Of a stretch of 35,810 nucleotides of DNA, positions 9,823-17,169 are shown one piece after another; the first letter of the stretch is position 1, and every line of letters begins with the position of its first letter. The DNA is from a virus. Below the pieces are notes generated by a model. That model was not told where the DNA came from, did no database searches, and saw only the letters and a program-made list of their open reading frames with translations. A program made the translations under genes and the position numbers. The stretch is taken from positions 1-35,810 of IMG/VR virus record IMGVR_UViG_3300023242_000019; one strand, given 5' to 3'.

Positions 9823-11654
9823 TACGCTGTCGCCCTTCCACGGTTCTCAAGGTTACGCATAACCGAGTACATGTTTTTTATTCCGGAGTTCATGTTGCCG
9901 CCACCCAAGCCTTTTACGGCATCGGTAGTCATTACAAATTCACCCGGCATTAACATGGCTTTAACGCTGTCTTGATTTGGAACACCTTCGTTAGGCATTA
10001 TACCGCCATTTCGGCGGGGGAATACTTGGCCACCTTGAGCAAGTGTTTGGCCAACGAATGGGCGAGCAAATGGCCCGCCCGGAGTGCTTCCCTGCAAGAA
10101 GTACGCGTTTGGATCAAGCTGTGCCGTTTGCATTTGTGGCTGACCCGGCTGTGTGCCCGCGTTTATTGCAGGAGGCTGGTAAGTGCTTAAACTTGCTATG
10201 CCGCCCATCGCTTCTTCACGAGCGCGGCGGTCTGCTTCAGCCTTGCTTATGTAAGTCCCTGTTTCAGGGTCTAAAACCCGGTTGCCAAGGTCTGCAATCA
10301 TATACTGTGACGGATCGGCATTAACAAGGTCTGTGCCCGTGATGACGTTGCCCTCTTCATCGCGCTCAACAACTCCTGCTTCTTCCATCGGAGGCGCGGT
10401 AAATCCGCCCGCCGCGGCTACACCGGCTGTTCCGAGCAATGCTGCGGGGCCGTATGTACGCATTAGTCCTGCGCTAACCTGACCAGCCTTTTCAGCGGCC
10501 AAGGCTAAATCCGCCGCAGTGGCCGTATTTATATTTTTGCCCATTCCGGTTAAGAAATCAGTTGCTGTCGGAGCGCCCGCGTTTGGCATAAAGGCGTTTT
10601 TCAGGCCTTCCCCAATGCTAACGCCGTCGTTTGGAGTAAACACTTGTTTAATGCTTTCGGTAAAGCCCGGGGGCTTGTAACTTGCGTTCACGGCCGCTTG
10701 TTGTTTGATCTGATCCGTGGTCAACGCTACGCCGTCTGCGGCCACGTTGGTCGCGCTCGTTACAGCATCCGTTGCCACATTCCCCCCATCAACCGTCACT
10801 AATTTTGAAGGGTCTACCGCCCCGTCAACCAAATTCATAGAGTTTGAGCCCGCAAAAGACGTACCGCCCTCGGCCGTTGGGCCCGCTTTCATGTTAGCAA
10901 AAGAAGCGCCCGAGAAATCTCCGGTCAGAGCTTTTCCAATCCCCGACATACCGGCGGACACGTTACTCAAAGCCGCCGCGTTTTGAACGCCCGTCATAAA
11001 GCCGTTGCCGCTCATGGCGCTGCCAACCCCTGCGGTAAGCCCGCCCATAGCACCCGCCATCAAGCCCGATTTAAGAGCGTCCTTTATACTACCGCCGTTA
11101 ATCAACGTTGCAATTCCTGAACCCAGTGCCGCGCCGTAAATAGGTCCTAAGAAAACCGTACCTATAATTGGTAAAACAATCGGAGCAATCTTTTTAACTA
11201 CTTTAACAACGGCCTTAACGACTTTTTTAATGCCTTTAACAACGCCTTTAACAATTTTTTTCACCCATTTAAAAAAGAACTCTGGAGCGCCTGTGTCGGG
11301 GTTAAGGCTGTTTTCCTCAGAACCAACAACATACCGCTCGGGGTTTTCAATGCCTTGCGCCTCAAGAAACGCAAAGAGGGTGTCCTTCATTTCAGGATTG
11401 TCTTCAAGAAATGCCGCCGGAATAATTAGCTCGCCCGTTTGAACGTGAGCAATCGTATCGTCGCCTTCGCGGCCCATGGCCGCCATCTTTTTGGTCAAAG
11501 CTGGAAACTGAGCAATGCCCTCATCGCCAAACTCTTCCGTCCCGTCTTCATCCGGGCCGTAAACCTCGTCCGCTTCTGCGTCCGACATCACAAAGTCTGC
11601 AATACCACCTTCAGGGACTTCCATTGCATCAATCTTTTTTGCAGCTTCTGCCAT
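9822..11654 (-). CDS. Putative ejection protein with cationic amphipathic helix and glycine-zipper membrane segment (610 aa)
   Basis: The acidic N-terminus (1-60) leads to HVQTGELIIPAAFLED (70-85). Residues 128-157 are an unbroken Lys/Val/Ile helix (WVKKIVKGVVKGIKKVVK, AVVKVVKKIAP) running into an apolar, Gly-rich segment (to ~190) with GxxxG spacing. The middle is Gly/Ala/Thr-rich and flexible. The C-terminus has LAQGGQVFPRRNGGIMP (538-554) and MLMPGEFVMTTDAV, which resembles the N-terminal GEL motif. The architecture suggests that a lipid-binding helix plus a hairpin could build or anchor a channel in the host membrane during DNA entry. This is inference from composition. The gene is tightly coupled to its neighbours (shared base at both ends). 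Confidence 0.7.
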   Translation of the reverse strand: MAEAAKKIDAMEVPEGGIADFVMSDAEADEVYGPDEDGTEEFGDEGIAQFPALTKKMAAMGREGDDTIAHVQTGELIIPAAFLEDNPEMKDTLFAFLEAQGIENPERYVVGSEENSLNPDTGAPEFFFKWVKKIVKGVVKGIKKVVKAVVKVVKKIAPIVLPIIGTVFLGPIYGAALGSGIATLINGGSIKDALKSGLMAGAMGGLTAGVGSAMSGNGFMTGVQNAAALSNVSAGMSGIGKALTGDFSGASFANMKAGPTAEGGTSFAGSNSMNLVDGAVDPSKLVTVDGGNVATDAVTSATNVAADGVALTTDQIKQQAAVNASYKPPGFTESIKQVFTPNDGVSIGEGLKNAFMPNAGAPTATDFLTGMGKNINTATAADLALAAEKAGQVSAGLMRTYGPAALLGTAGVAAAGGFTAPPMEEAGVVERDEEGNVITGTDLVNADPSQYMIADLGNRVLDPETGTYISKAEADRRAREEAMGGIASLSTYQPPAINAGTQPGQPQMQTAQLDPNAYFLQGSTPGGPFARPFVGQTLAQGGQVFPRRNGGIMPNEGVPNQDSVKAMLMPGEFVMTTDAVKGLGGGNMNSGIKNMYSVMRNLENRGRATA

Positions 11655-11884
11655 TATCCCGCTCCACCAATGATGCCTTCAGGCATTGTAACTTGTATAT
11701 TTGTACTTCTTTTTTCCGAACCTGTCCAACTCTGGTTGCAATCCGGGCAGATGCCGTCAGGGTAAGACGCAATTTCTTCCGCAGAGTCTACAACATTTTC
11801 ACAGTTGGCGCAATGAACCGTGTCTGTGCTGGCCGATGGACGCCACTTAGAACCGTCCGACATTGTAATAATTGTATCAGTCAT
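11654..11884 (-). CDS. Small zinc-ribbon protein (76 aa)
   Basis: Two CxxC knuckles are visible, C25/C28 (HCANCENV) and C46/C49 (ICPDCNQ), spaced 17 residues apart, which fits a single zinc ribbon. The chain begins MTDTIITMSDGSKW and ends with a polar tail closing in GIIGGAG. The start overlaps the 98-aa gene by four bases (ATGA) and the stop shares a base with the 610-aa gene, so the gene belongs to the same coupled string. Zinc ribbons this small in a virion operon could be minor structural proteins or transcription/packaging accessories. The sequence does not decide between them. Confidence 0.75.
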   Translation of the reverse strand: MTDTIITMSDGSKWRPSASTDTVHCANCENVVDSAEEIASYPDGICPDCNQSWTGSEKRSTNIQVTMPEGIIGGAG

Positions 11885-12177
11885 GAGATTGTCACCGTTA
11901 CTGTCCCGACAGAGCCTGTCGCTTGTGATCCCCTAACATAGGGGGAATAAATTAAAGGAACCCGAAGTTGGCCCCCGTGTTCAAATACCGCACCGGGCTC
12001 CAGCCCGCTGTCGTCCGATTGAAGAGCCGTGAAAACGGTAAACGTGTTCCGACCCTCTCCCGCGTTTTGCATGTTTTGCATGTAAACAGAATAAGACCGC
12101 AAAACCTCCGCAAAGTAGGACTGGTCATAGTCCTGCGGCGGAATAGGAAAATAAGGTAGGTTTAAATTCCTAGACAC
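11881..12177 (-). CDS. Small structural protein with C-terminal ATG-GSVGTVTV tag (98 aa)
   Basis: The start codon is GTG in a TAGTG overlap with the stop of the tail hub gene, and no in-frame ATG lies nearby. The body is unremarkable (NLPYFPIPPQDYDQSYFAEV, then a helix YSVYMQNMQN). The last 16 residues, GSQATGSVGTVTVTIS, match the repeat unit of the 389-aa protein encoded at 20,230-21,399 and the end of the 100-aa protein at 22,926. It sits between the propeller-like tail hub and the internal proteins, so a minor tail or adaptor role is likely. The exact function is unknown. Confidence 0.75.
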   Translation of the reverse strand: MSRNLNLPYFPIPPQDYDQSYFAEVLRSYSVYMQNMQNAGEGRNTFTVFTALQSDDSGLEPGAVFEHGGQLRVPLIYSPYVRGSQATGSVGTVTVTIS

Positions 12178-14291
12178 TAGCGCCTCCCGTCGGGTCTAAC
12201 TTCCACCCGAGGAGAGCCGAGCCGCCAGCCCACTCCCGTATCGTCCGTATCTATCCTAAACGCAAACGAACGTCCCCGAAGCCTTACAAACACTTGATCT
12301 GTAAATTGCTCGACAGGAACAGAAGCCGTTTTAGCTACCGTATTGCTGTTGGAATTAGAATAATTTGAGCCCGGGAAGTTACGAACCTTCAGCGTCATAG
12401 TTGCCGTGGGCGTCGGGTTAGAAGAATTTCGGAAAGTTAAGTCAGGAATAAGCCGCCGCATAAAGACAAACTGTTCGCCCTCACCCAAACTCATCTGACT
12501 GCTTTCAATATAAGAAGAAATAGCACTGGCCGGAGACGTGCTGCCGTCGTCAAAGCCAATCTCTTGGAAGTACAGATAATGGTCCGATCCCGCCGCAATA
12601 GGGTCCGAATTAACCCCGCGGTCAAGCCAAACCGTCCGTGAAAGAGTGCCATAATACCAGATTTGCTGCTGGTAATTGTAGGTAACGTAGCTGTCGTTTT
12701 CAGTGCTAGACGCCGAGGGGTAATACCACGTAACCTCAGAAAAAGCCGTGTTGGTAGAAGCCGTAACTTTCTGCAACTGGTCGCTGTTTATGTTGCTGAA
12801 CACATAATCACGGACCGAGCAAGGAAGGAGCTGTACCGAACCGCCATAAACATAAAACTCTTCCGCGCCCATCCAGAACACTTGGTCCTCAACAGCAATC
12901 GCGGCCAACGGACCCGCAATAGTCACGTTTGTAGATATTTCGTTAATGCCAAACGTAAACGGGGGGCCTAAATACTGCATCGCGTGAAGCGAAACGTCCG
13001 TAAATACCAGCACTTGTTGCCGAGTTTCAATGGCCGTGACAATCTCAGAGCCCGACCCAATCCGTAAATCTCCCGCCGTATTAGTGGCCAAAGACTGCCA
13101 CTGAGTGACGTTTTCTTGGTCCGAAAACCTAATCAAAAGAGGGTCTTGAACACCCGGTTCCACCTCGGAATCACAACCAAAGGCAACAACATGGCGGTCC
13201 CGATCCGAAACAAGGACTTGTTTCGCCACAATAGGCACCCGGTTAGCCCCGGGCAACGACGCAAGCTCCACGGCCCGCGTGTTTAAACCGTTACTCTTGT
13301 CCCAATAAAAGATGCCCCCGTTGCGCACGTTAATAATAAGGTCTTCACCAAAGTTGTCGTGCGACCATATCCGAAGAGTTTGGCCCGAAGCGGACAAAGA
13401 AGTGCTAGACCCCCACGCGCCGCGGGACCAGACCCCCGCTCCCCAGCCGTTTCCAACGATCGTCGTGTCGAGCCCCGTGTTAATCTGATATGCGCCGATA
13501 CAGCCCGTGCCTCCGGTGCCGCTGTCGGCGCTTGTGGCGAAAACATAAGTAGCATCTAGCCCTGAGGTCGTCGTAATGCTGTTAATCGTGCTGACGGTGC
13601 GAGCTTCTATTTGATAGCTGTTGTCGTTTATAACCTGTGTAACTTCGTACTCTTGGTTAAGAACAGTGGCCGTTATTACGCCACCTAGTGTAGTCGCGGA
13701 AGAATATGTTACAAAATCATTGACCAAAGCGCCGTGGTTGGTGTCAGACACTATCAAAGTAGCACAGTTTACGGCGGCACCCGAAGTGTGCGTAGCCGCC
13801 GTGGTGCCGTTTACGCCTCGAACACATCCCGTTAGATTATTCCCGACCAAAGCCGCATAAGTGAGTATTTCACTATCTATTTGAACCCGGCCCGACTCGG
13901 GGAAACCTGAACCAGACGACAACGTTATAGTTGTATCAAGCAATGATACATCTGCGCCTAGCGTGTTTGCGTTTGCCAGAAAAGTTACGTCTCCAGCCGC
14001 CGTTGTAGTTCGGATAGGCGTGATGTCGTTATACCCGCCACCTTCGTTGATGTAATACTTCAGGTGCGTCCCAACGCCCAAGTAATTAGACCCGTCCAAG
14101 GCCAACCAAGGGTGTAACGCCCGACATGTCCCCAAAAAAGCATTAGAAGACTGCTTGATCCAACCGCCAATTTTTTCTGGAAAACCAAACCGGAACCGCA
14201 CTTTGTCCATATCAAACCACCCACCCTCATTTGAATATGACGTGGTTTCACGGTTGATACCGGGGCGGAATTGAAGTTTGGTCAGCGGCAT
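12177..14291 (-). CDS. Tail hub/tubular-B-like beta-propeller protein (704 aa)
   Basis: The opening MPLTKLQFRPGINRETTSYS followed by GWFDMDKVRFRFGFPEKIGG is the typical start of the propeller-like stabilisation/nozzle proteins of short-tailed phages, where the chain declares strands around a central channel. An in-frame Met ten codons earlier exists, but GGAG eight bases ahead of the ATG at 14,291 favours the shorter form. Residues ~110-180 hold an inserted beta module (VQIDSEILTYAALVGN, then GCVRGVNGTTAATHTSGA) seen in many phage tail proteins. WG-rich GWGAGVWSRGAWG follows. The rest is beta-rich with few charges. Fold and role are inferred from sequence style and from its place after the connector and fibre genes. 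Confidence 0.7.
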   Translation of the reverse strand: MPLTKLQFRPGINRETTSYSNEGGWFDMDKVRFRFGFPEKIGGWIKQSSNAFLGTCRALHPWLALDGSNYLGVGTHLKYYINEGGGYNDITPIRTTTAAGDVTFLANANTLGADVSLLDTTITLSSGSGFPESGRVQIDSEILTYAALVGNNLTGCVRGVNGTTAATHTSGAAVNCATLIVSDTNHGALVNDFVTYSSATTLGGVITATVLNQEYEVTQVINDNSYQIEARTVSTINSITTTSGLDATYVFATSADSGTGGTGCIGAYQINTGLDTTIVGNGWGAGVWSRGAWGSSTSLSASGQTLRIWSHDNFGEDLIINVRNGGIFYWDKSNGLNTRAVELASLPGANRVPIVAKQVLVSDRDRHVVAFGCDSEVEPGVQDPLLIRFSDQENVTQWQSLATNTAGDLRIGSGSEIVTAIETRQQVLVFTDVSLHAMQYLGPPFTFGINEISTNVTIAGPLAAIAVEDQVFWMGAEEFYVYGGSVQLLPCSVRDYVFSNINSDQLQKVTASTNTAFSEVTWYYPSASSTENDSYVTYNYQQQIWYYGTLSRTVWLDRGVNSDPIAAGSDHYLYFQEIGFDDGSTSPASAISSYIESSQMSLGEGEQFVFMRRLIPDLTFRNSSNPTPTATMTLKVRNFPGSNYSNSNSNTVAKTASVPVEQFTDQVFVRLRGRSFAFRIDTDDTGVGWRLGSPRVEVRPDGRR

Positions 14292-14348
14292 CAGCAATCT
14301 CCAGTTAGGGGGATTATACACAAAAGGTAAGTTTACACCAGTGTTAGG

Positions 14349-14804
14349 TCACACCATTAGCTCGAAGTGAGGACCGTCTATAAATGGGCGTTTTCCTTGG
14401 CTGCGGCGCTCATCAACGTAGCTATTCATAGCATCTTCCATAGTGCCCCCGTGGAACTGAGCGATATTTGAAATTGTCCATGCCGCGCCCCAGCGTATAG
14501 GAACATCTACTTCCCTAGCCGCTTCGGCCATAGCGTCAGCTATATCGTCGTACAAATTTAATTCCCAAGATGCCCTTGATCCGATATAGGCCATTAAATC
14601 AACGGCATGTCCGTCAAGGTGCTTACTTTTCATGGTTTGAGACGCGCCTTTCTCGACCAAGGCTCGTTGCTCTTCCAGAGTTCGCATCCCGCAGATAACA
14701 CCGAAATCAATCTTGCTGCGGTGGATGGCAGAGTTGACAACCGCAATCAGGCGCTCGTCTAAGCCTTCCAACCTATCAAGGCTGCGCTGTGATAACTTAT
14801 ACAT
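14349..14804 (-). CDS. Endolysin, VanY/M15-type L-Ala-D-Glu or D-Ala-D-Ala peptidase (151 aa)
   Basis: Cleaves peptidoglycan stem peptides at the end of infection. The zinc site is visible: SKHLDGHAVDL (60-70) supplies H62 and D69 in the SxHxxGxAxD pattern, and GPHFEL (144-149) gives the third ligand H146 with an adjacent Glu. About 150 residues is the normal length of a single-domain M15C endolysin such as the Listeria Ply500 catalytic part, with no separate wall-binding domain, as is usual for phages of Gram-negative hosts. There is no signal peptide, so a holin is needed for export. The ATG follows an AAGGA site overlapping the end of the 3TM holin gene five bases upstream. Confidence 0.9.
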   Translation of the reverse strand: MYKLSQRSLDRLEGLDERLIAVVNSAIHRSKIDFGVICGMRTLEEQRALVEKGASQTMKSKHLDGHAVDLMAYIGSRASWELNLYDDIADAMAEAAREVDVPIRWGAAWTISNIAQFHGGTMEDAMNSYVDERRSQGKRPFIDGPHFELMV

Positions 14805-14809
14805 TAGAC

Positions 14810-15265
14810 TTATCCTTTTTTAAGATATTTTGAAACGGCACGGTTTCCGAACCAGAAAGACATGATGGCAGCAAACAGACCAGAGGTTTCTGCGGTCCAC
14901 ATTAGCGTAACCGCAGCGGCCCAGTTGCCACCCTCGTCCATAACTTTAACCATAATTACGATTTGTACGGCAACGAATAGGCCAAAAAAAGCATAAGTGA
15001 TGACAGGGCGGACAGACCCCCTAAGTGCGTTAACAAAGCCTCCAGCGTCGATACTATCATGTTTGTAAAGCCCCTCTGTCTCTTTGATGTCTGCCTGCTT
15101 GTCTAGCATGTTCAACTGAAGCTCAGAGCGTTTGCTCATAAGTTCCATTTCGAGCTTCATGCTTTCCATCTTCTGTTTGTGTTCTTGCCCCGCCTTAAAG
15201 AAGTTCAAAACTTCTGGAAGAAACGAACTGCCGAAACCTAAAAGGCTACCCAATAATGTCATCAT
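14810..15265 (-). CDS. Holin of the 3TM (GTA-type) family (151 aa)
   Basis: The chain has an N-terminal apolar segment (TLLGSLLGFGSSFLPEVLNF), a central charged coiled coil (~24-65), then two transmembrane segments: VRPVITYAFFGLFVAVQIVI and SGLFAAIMSFWFGNRAV with a preceding WAAAVTLMW. This layout and the phrase RGSVRPVITY match the gene-transfer-agent-type 3TM holin family (Pfam GTA_holin_3TM). Located directly upstream of the endolysin, it would permeabilise the inner membrane and release it. The start overlaps the upstream stop (TAATG) with GGAG eight bases ahead. Confidence 0.85.
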   Translation of the reverse strand: MMTLLGSLLGFGSSFLPEVLNFFKAGQEHKQKMESMKLEMELMSKRSELQLNMLDKQADIKETEGLYKHDSIDAGGFVNALRGSVRPVITYAFFGLFVAVQIVIMVKVMDEGGNWAAAVTLMWTAETSGLFAAIMSFWFGNRAVSKYLKKG

Positions 15266-15459
15266 TACTTAGACTCCTTACTCATCCAAATACCAAACGA
15301 GCCTGTAAAAGCCCCTGTAACGACTGAAATTAGACCCGCTTGTGATACTGACAGGTCCGGTTGCGATAGCGCCCATTCTAGGCAGCGAATGTACATTACA
15401 GTTGTTACCAGCATCATCAAACGTGGTAGAACTTTCCATTCATCTAGTTTAGTCGCCAT
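15265..15459 (-). CDS. Small two-TM protein, putative second holin (64 aa)
   Basis: MATKLDEWKVLPRLMMLVTT begins with a charged amphipathic start and passes into a first membrane segment. VSQAGLISVVTGAFTGSFGI forms the second, and the C-terminus is short and charged (MSKESK). AAGGAG eight bases before the ATG at 15,459 decides the start over an upstream in-frame one. Small two-TM proteins beside a holin and endolysin are commonly class II holins or antiholins. The position between the 3TM holin and other membrane genes supports a lysis role, but there is no direct proof. Confidence 0.7.
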   Translation of the reverse strand: MATKLDEWKVLPRLMMLVTTVMYIRCLEWALSQPDLSVSQAGLISVVTGAFTGSFGIWMSKESK

Positions 15460-15574
15460 CTTCCAAACTCCTTGCGTAAGCAATAGCGTAGTTCTTGTTG
15501 TGCGTTATTATAACAACTTTTCCATGTTTGTCATATACAACGTAATTACCTCTTTTGTTGCGATATAGCTTCAA
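15449..15574 (-). CDS. Possible 41-aa protein with TTG start nested between lysis genes
   Basis: A third reading frame bridges the end of the 57-aa gene and the start of the two-TM gene. From TTG at 15,574 it encodes LKLYRNKRGNYVVYDKHGKV followed by VIITHNKNYAIAYARSLEDG and a final Asp, a compact, protein-like basic sequence with no low complexity. A GGTG lies seven bases ahead of the TTG. It would fill the only gap in an otherwise seamless gene string and would overlap the next start by 11 bases. The non-ATG start and short length keep confidence low. Confidence 0.35.
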   Translation of the reverse strand: MKLYRNKRGNYVVYDKHGKVVIITHNKNYAIAYARSLEDGD

Positions 15575-15719
15575 AGCAATACACCGCTGTAGTGCTGCCA
15601 GTTATTAAAACCACAGCGTCTTCTTTTGCCTCTTCGCATAGCATTTCAGTAGGAAACTGCCCCAGTTGGTAGTGGGTTAAATCGTTGTTCATGAACTGAA
15701 ACCAGACAAGAAACCACAT
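15546..15719 (-). CDS. Small exported or membrane Cys protein (57 aa)
   Basis: Starting at the ATG in the TGATG overlap with the upstream stop (15,719; an ATG two codons earlier is also possible), the protein opens with MWFLVWFQFMNNDLTHYQLG, a short apolar stretch like a signal or anchor. It has two cysteines (MLCEEAKED and AVYCFEA) placed to form one disulfide in the periplasm. Small proteins of this form (a signal-like start, then THYQLGxFxTEMxC) are frequent near lysis genes of marine phages. Function is unknown; a periplasmic role in lysis or superinfection control is an inference. Confidence 0.6.
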   Translation of the reverse strand: MWFLVWFQFMNNDLTHYQLGQFPTEMLCEEAKEDAVVLITGSTTAVYCFEAISQQKR

Positions 15720-16192
15720 CACCATTTCCCCTGTTGTTTGCCCATGAAGTACAGAACAAGGGCCAAACCAGCTACACCAGACAGGACAATCAAAGTCCCA
15801 AGCGTCCACTCAATAACGGCGCGTTGTAGCTCGGCTTTGCGGTAGACTTCTTCTTTGCGCTGCTTGCGCATTTGCGCCTCAATGTGCAAGACCTCTTTCC
15901 ATGCGGATGGGCCGTAATGCCAACTGATAAAATTTTTAATTTCAGACCGCATTTCTTGCATCTTTTTCTTTTGGGCAAAGATTTCAATAGCGGTAGAAGT
16001 GTCCGACCCCTTGAAAGAATACCACGGAGGATTCTTGACTTGCTCTTCGGCAAACCCAAAATCAGAAAAAGCCTTGCCCCAAGTGGACAATTGGCCCGTC
16101 ATGTCTTGGAGTTCGCGGCCAACGGCAATACCTTTTTTTATCGCGTTATATGCGCCTGTGGCTAAACTGACAGCCGTAATGGGGTCTATCAT
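15719..16192 (-). CDS. Conserved marine-phage protein with C-terminal membrane anchor (157 aa)
   Basis: The start MIDPITAVSLATGAYNAIKK at 16,192 uses an ATGA overlap with the 59-aa gene, with AAGGAG upstream. A longer in-frame form reading into that gene is unlikely. The N-terminal half is helical. KNPPWYSFKG (~52-61) and EIFAQKKKMQEMRSEIKNFI are characteristic of a protein I recognise as widespread in marine myo- and podoviruses but of unknown function. A charged helix then leads to one TM segment (TLGTLIVLSGVAGLALVLYF) and a short basic tail. A membrane-anchored cytosolic protein in the lysis block fits. Confidence 0.75.
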   Translation of the reverse strand: MIDPITAVSLATGAYNAIKKGIAVGRELQDMTGQLSTWGKAFSDFGFAEEQVKNPPWYSFKGSDTSTAIEIFAQKKKMQEMRSEIKNFISWHYGPSAWKEVLHIEAQMRKQRKEEVYRKAELQRAVIEWTLGTLIVLSGVAGLALVLYFMGKQQGKW

Positions 16193-16368
16193 GTTAGTAC
16201 AAACTCCTTCGGGCAGGCGTAGCCGGGGCTTACCCTGTATACGCGGTTGTACCAACTGCCGTTCTTGGGGACGTTACTACAGTCGTAATAACAATACTTA
16301 AATAGCACACTCCCCGCGCCGTTTATGAACGCTTGGTTGAACCCAACGAACACCAGCACACACAGCAT
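16189..16368 (-). CDS. Small Cys-rich exported or membrane protein (59 aa)
   Basis: Starts one base after the preceding stop (TAA-A-ATG) and ends in an ATGA overlap with the 157-aa gene, so it exactly fills the space. The N-terminus MLCVLVFVGFNQAFINGAGS looks like a signal peptide or short anchor. It is followed by FKYCYYDCSNVPKNGSWYNR and a last Cys (YACPKEF). The three mature cysteines and Tyr-rich composition resemble small secreted phage proteins. I do not recognise a named family. It could act in the periplasm with the 57-aa protein. Confidence 0.65.
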   Translation of the reverse strand: MLCVLVFVGFNQAFINGAGSVLFKYCYYDCSNVPKNGSWYNRVYRVSPGYACPKEFVLT

Positions 16369-16369
16369 T

Positions 16370-16603
16370 TTACTTCTCCATTAGTCGGTCGATCTTTTCC
16401 TCAAGCCTGTCGAATTTACCCATGATCTGCAAAAGAACCTGATTGCTATCACTCTTGGTGACATACTCCTTCGCCATCTCTTCGCGCGTTCTGTTCAACA
16501 GAATGGTGACGCGCTTTATCTCATCGTGCTGGGACTTAATCCACCACCCTAAACCGCTGATTACTGCGGCAAATACCATGTTCAAAAGCGCGTCCATTTC
16601 CAT
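16370..16603 (-). CDS. XhlA-like membrane protein: one TM plus coiled coil (77 aa)
   Basis: An N-terminal TM segment (LLNMVFAAVISGLGWWIKS) is followed by a charged heptad helix (DEIKRVTILLNRTREEMAKE, then KFDRLEEKIDRLMEK). This TM-plus-coiled-coil form resembles small holin-associated proteins such as XhlA, or an inner-membrane lysis accessory. ATG and the upstream stop share a base (TAATG). The gene opens the membrane-protein block that ends with the endolysin. A spanin is less likely, since no lipobox partner is seen. Confidence 0.6.
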   Translation of the reverse strand: MEMDALLNMVFAAVISGLGWWIKSQHDEIKRVTILLNRTREEMAKEYVTKSDSNQVLLQIMGKFDRLEEKIDRLMEK

Positions 16604-16836
16604 TAGTTTACAACTTCCGCTTCTTCAGCTTCTTCTGGTGCTTCCAGAGAGTCAGCCAGAATCTTGACGAAGGCTTCACGCCCCACGTTGAGTTGGTCTA
16701 GGTTAAAACGGGCGTTGTCCATTTTACGACCAAGATCGTTTACGTGGTTAAGCAGAACCTTCTGCTCGTCTGTCATGTCTTCAACAAGGTATTCGATGTC
16801 GTTGACTGTGATTGGTGTTTTGTCATTTTTAGCCAT
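16603..16836 (-). CDS. Small acidic conserved phage protein (77 aa)
   Basis: Begins MAKNDKTPITVNDIEYLVED; the ATG at 16,836 has GGAG eight bases upstream, better than the GTG one codon earlier. The core is a helical pair (MTDEQKVLLNHVNDLGRKMD, then a region with LDQLNVGREAFV) and the tail is strongly acidic (EAPEEAEEAEVV). The beginning resembles a small phage family of unknown function (a TV-x-(I/V)-x-(D/N)-x-x-Y-x-(V/L)-E-x-(L/M)-(S/T)-(D/E) pattern, DUF6447-like). That link is from memory and not verified. It sits between the fibre-associated gene and the lysis block. Confidence 0.65.
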   Translation of the reverse strand: MAKNDKTPITVNDIEYLVEDMTDEQKVLLNHVNDLGRKMDNARFNLDQLNVGREAFVKILADSLEAPEEAEEAEVVN

Positions 16837-16860
16837 CACTAAGTCTCCTTTAAGTTTAAG

Positions 16861-17169
16861 TTAAGCAGCCCAAGGATTTCCAGAGGCTTCAGTTGGGTTT
16901 TGTAGTTTGTCTATCTTTGCAGCAATAGCCGCTTCTGTATCATCTTGTGATACATTCTCCCAGACCCAAACCTGCGCCATAGCTTCTGTTACATCAGCGT
17001 ATGGTGTGAAGTCAGGTTGAGATGAGTCAGGGGTTAACCCTACAGTGCCATAAGATGACGCTGAGTAGTCACCGTCTACGCCAGTGCAGCGCCAGTGAAT
17101 TACGTTAATGCCACCTGTTGCGATGTCGTGTTCGCAGTTAGCGATAGTCCATGTGTTTATAAGTGCCAT
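16861..17169 (-). CDS. Conserved small protein downstream of tail fibre (102 aa)
   Basis: The ATG abuts the fibre gene's stop directly. The sequence MALINTWTIANCEHDIATGG, with INVIHWRCTGVDG, then YADVTEAMAQVWVWENVSQD, is of a type I recognise as common near tail genes in marine phages, without known function. C13 and C28 could pair. It is beta-rich in the first half and helical in the second. Its place immediately after the fibre gene suggests a fibre-associated protein or assembly factor, which is an inference from position only. Confidence 0.7.
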   Translation of the reverse strand: MALINTWTIANCEHDIATGGINVIHWRCTGVDGDYSASSYGTVGLTPDSSQPDFTPYADVTEAMAQVWVWENVSQDDTEAAIAAKIDKLQNPTEASGNPWAA

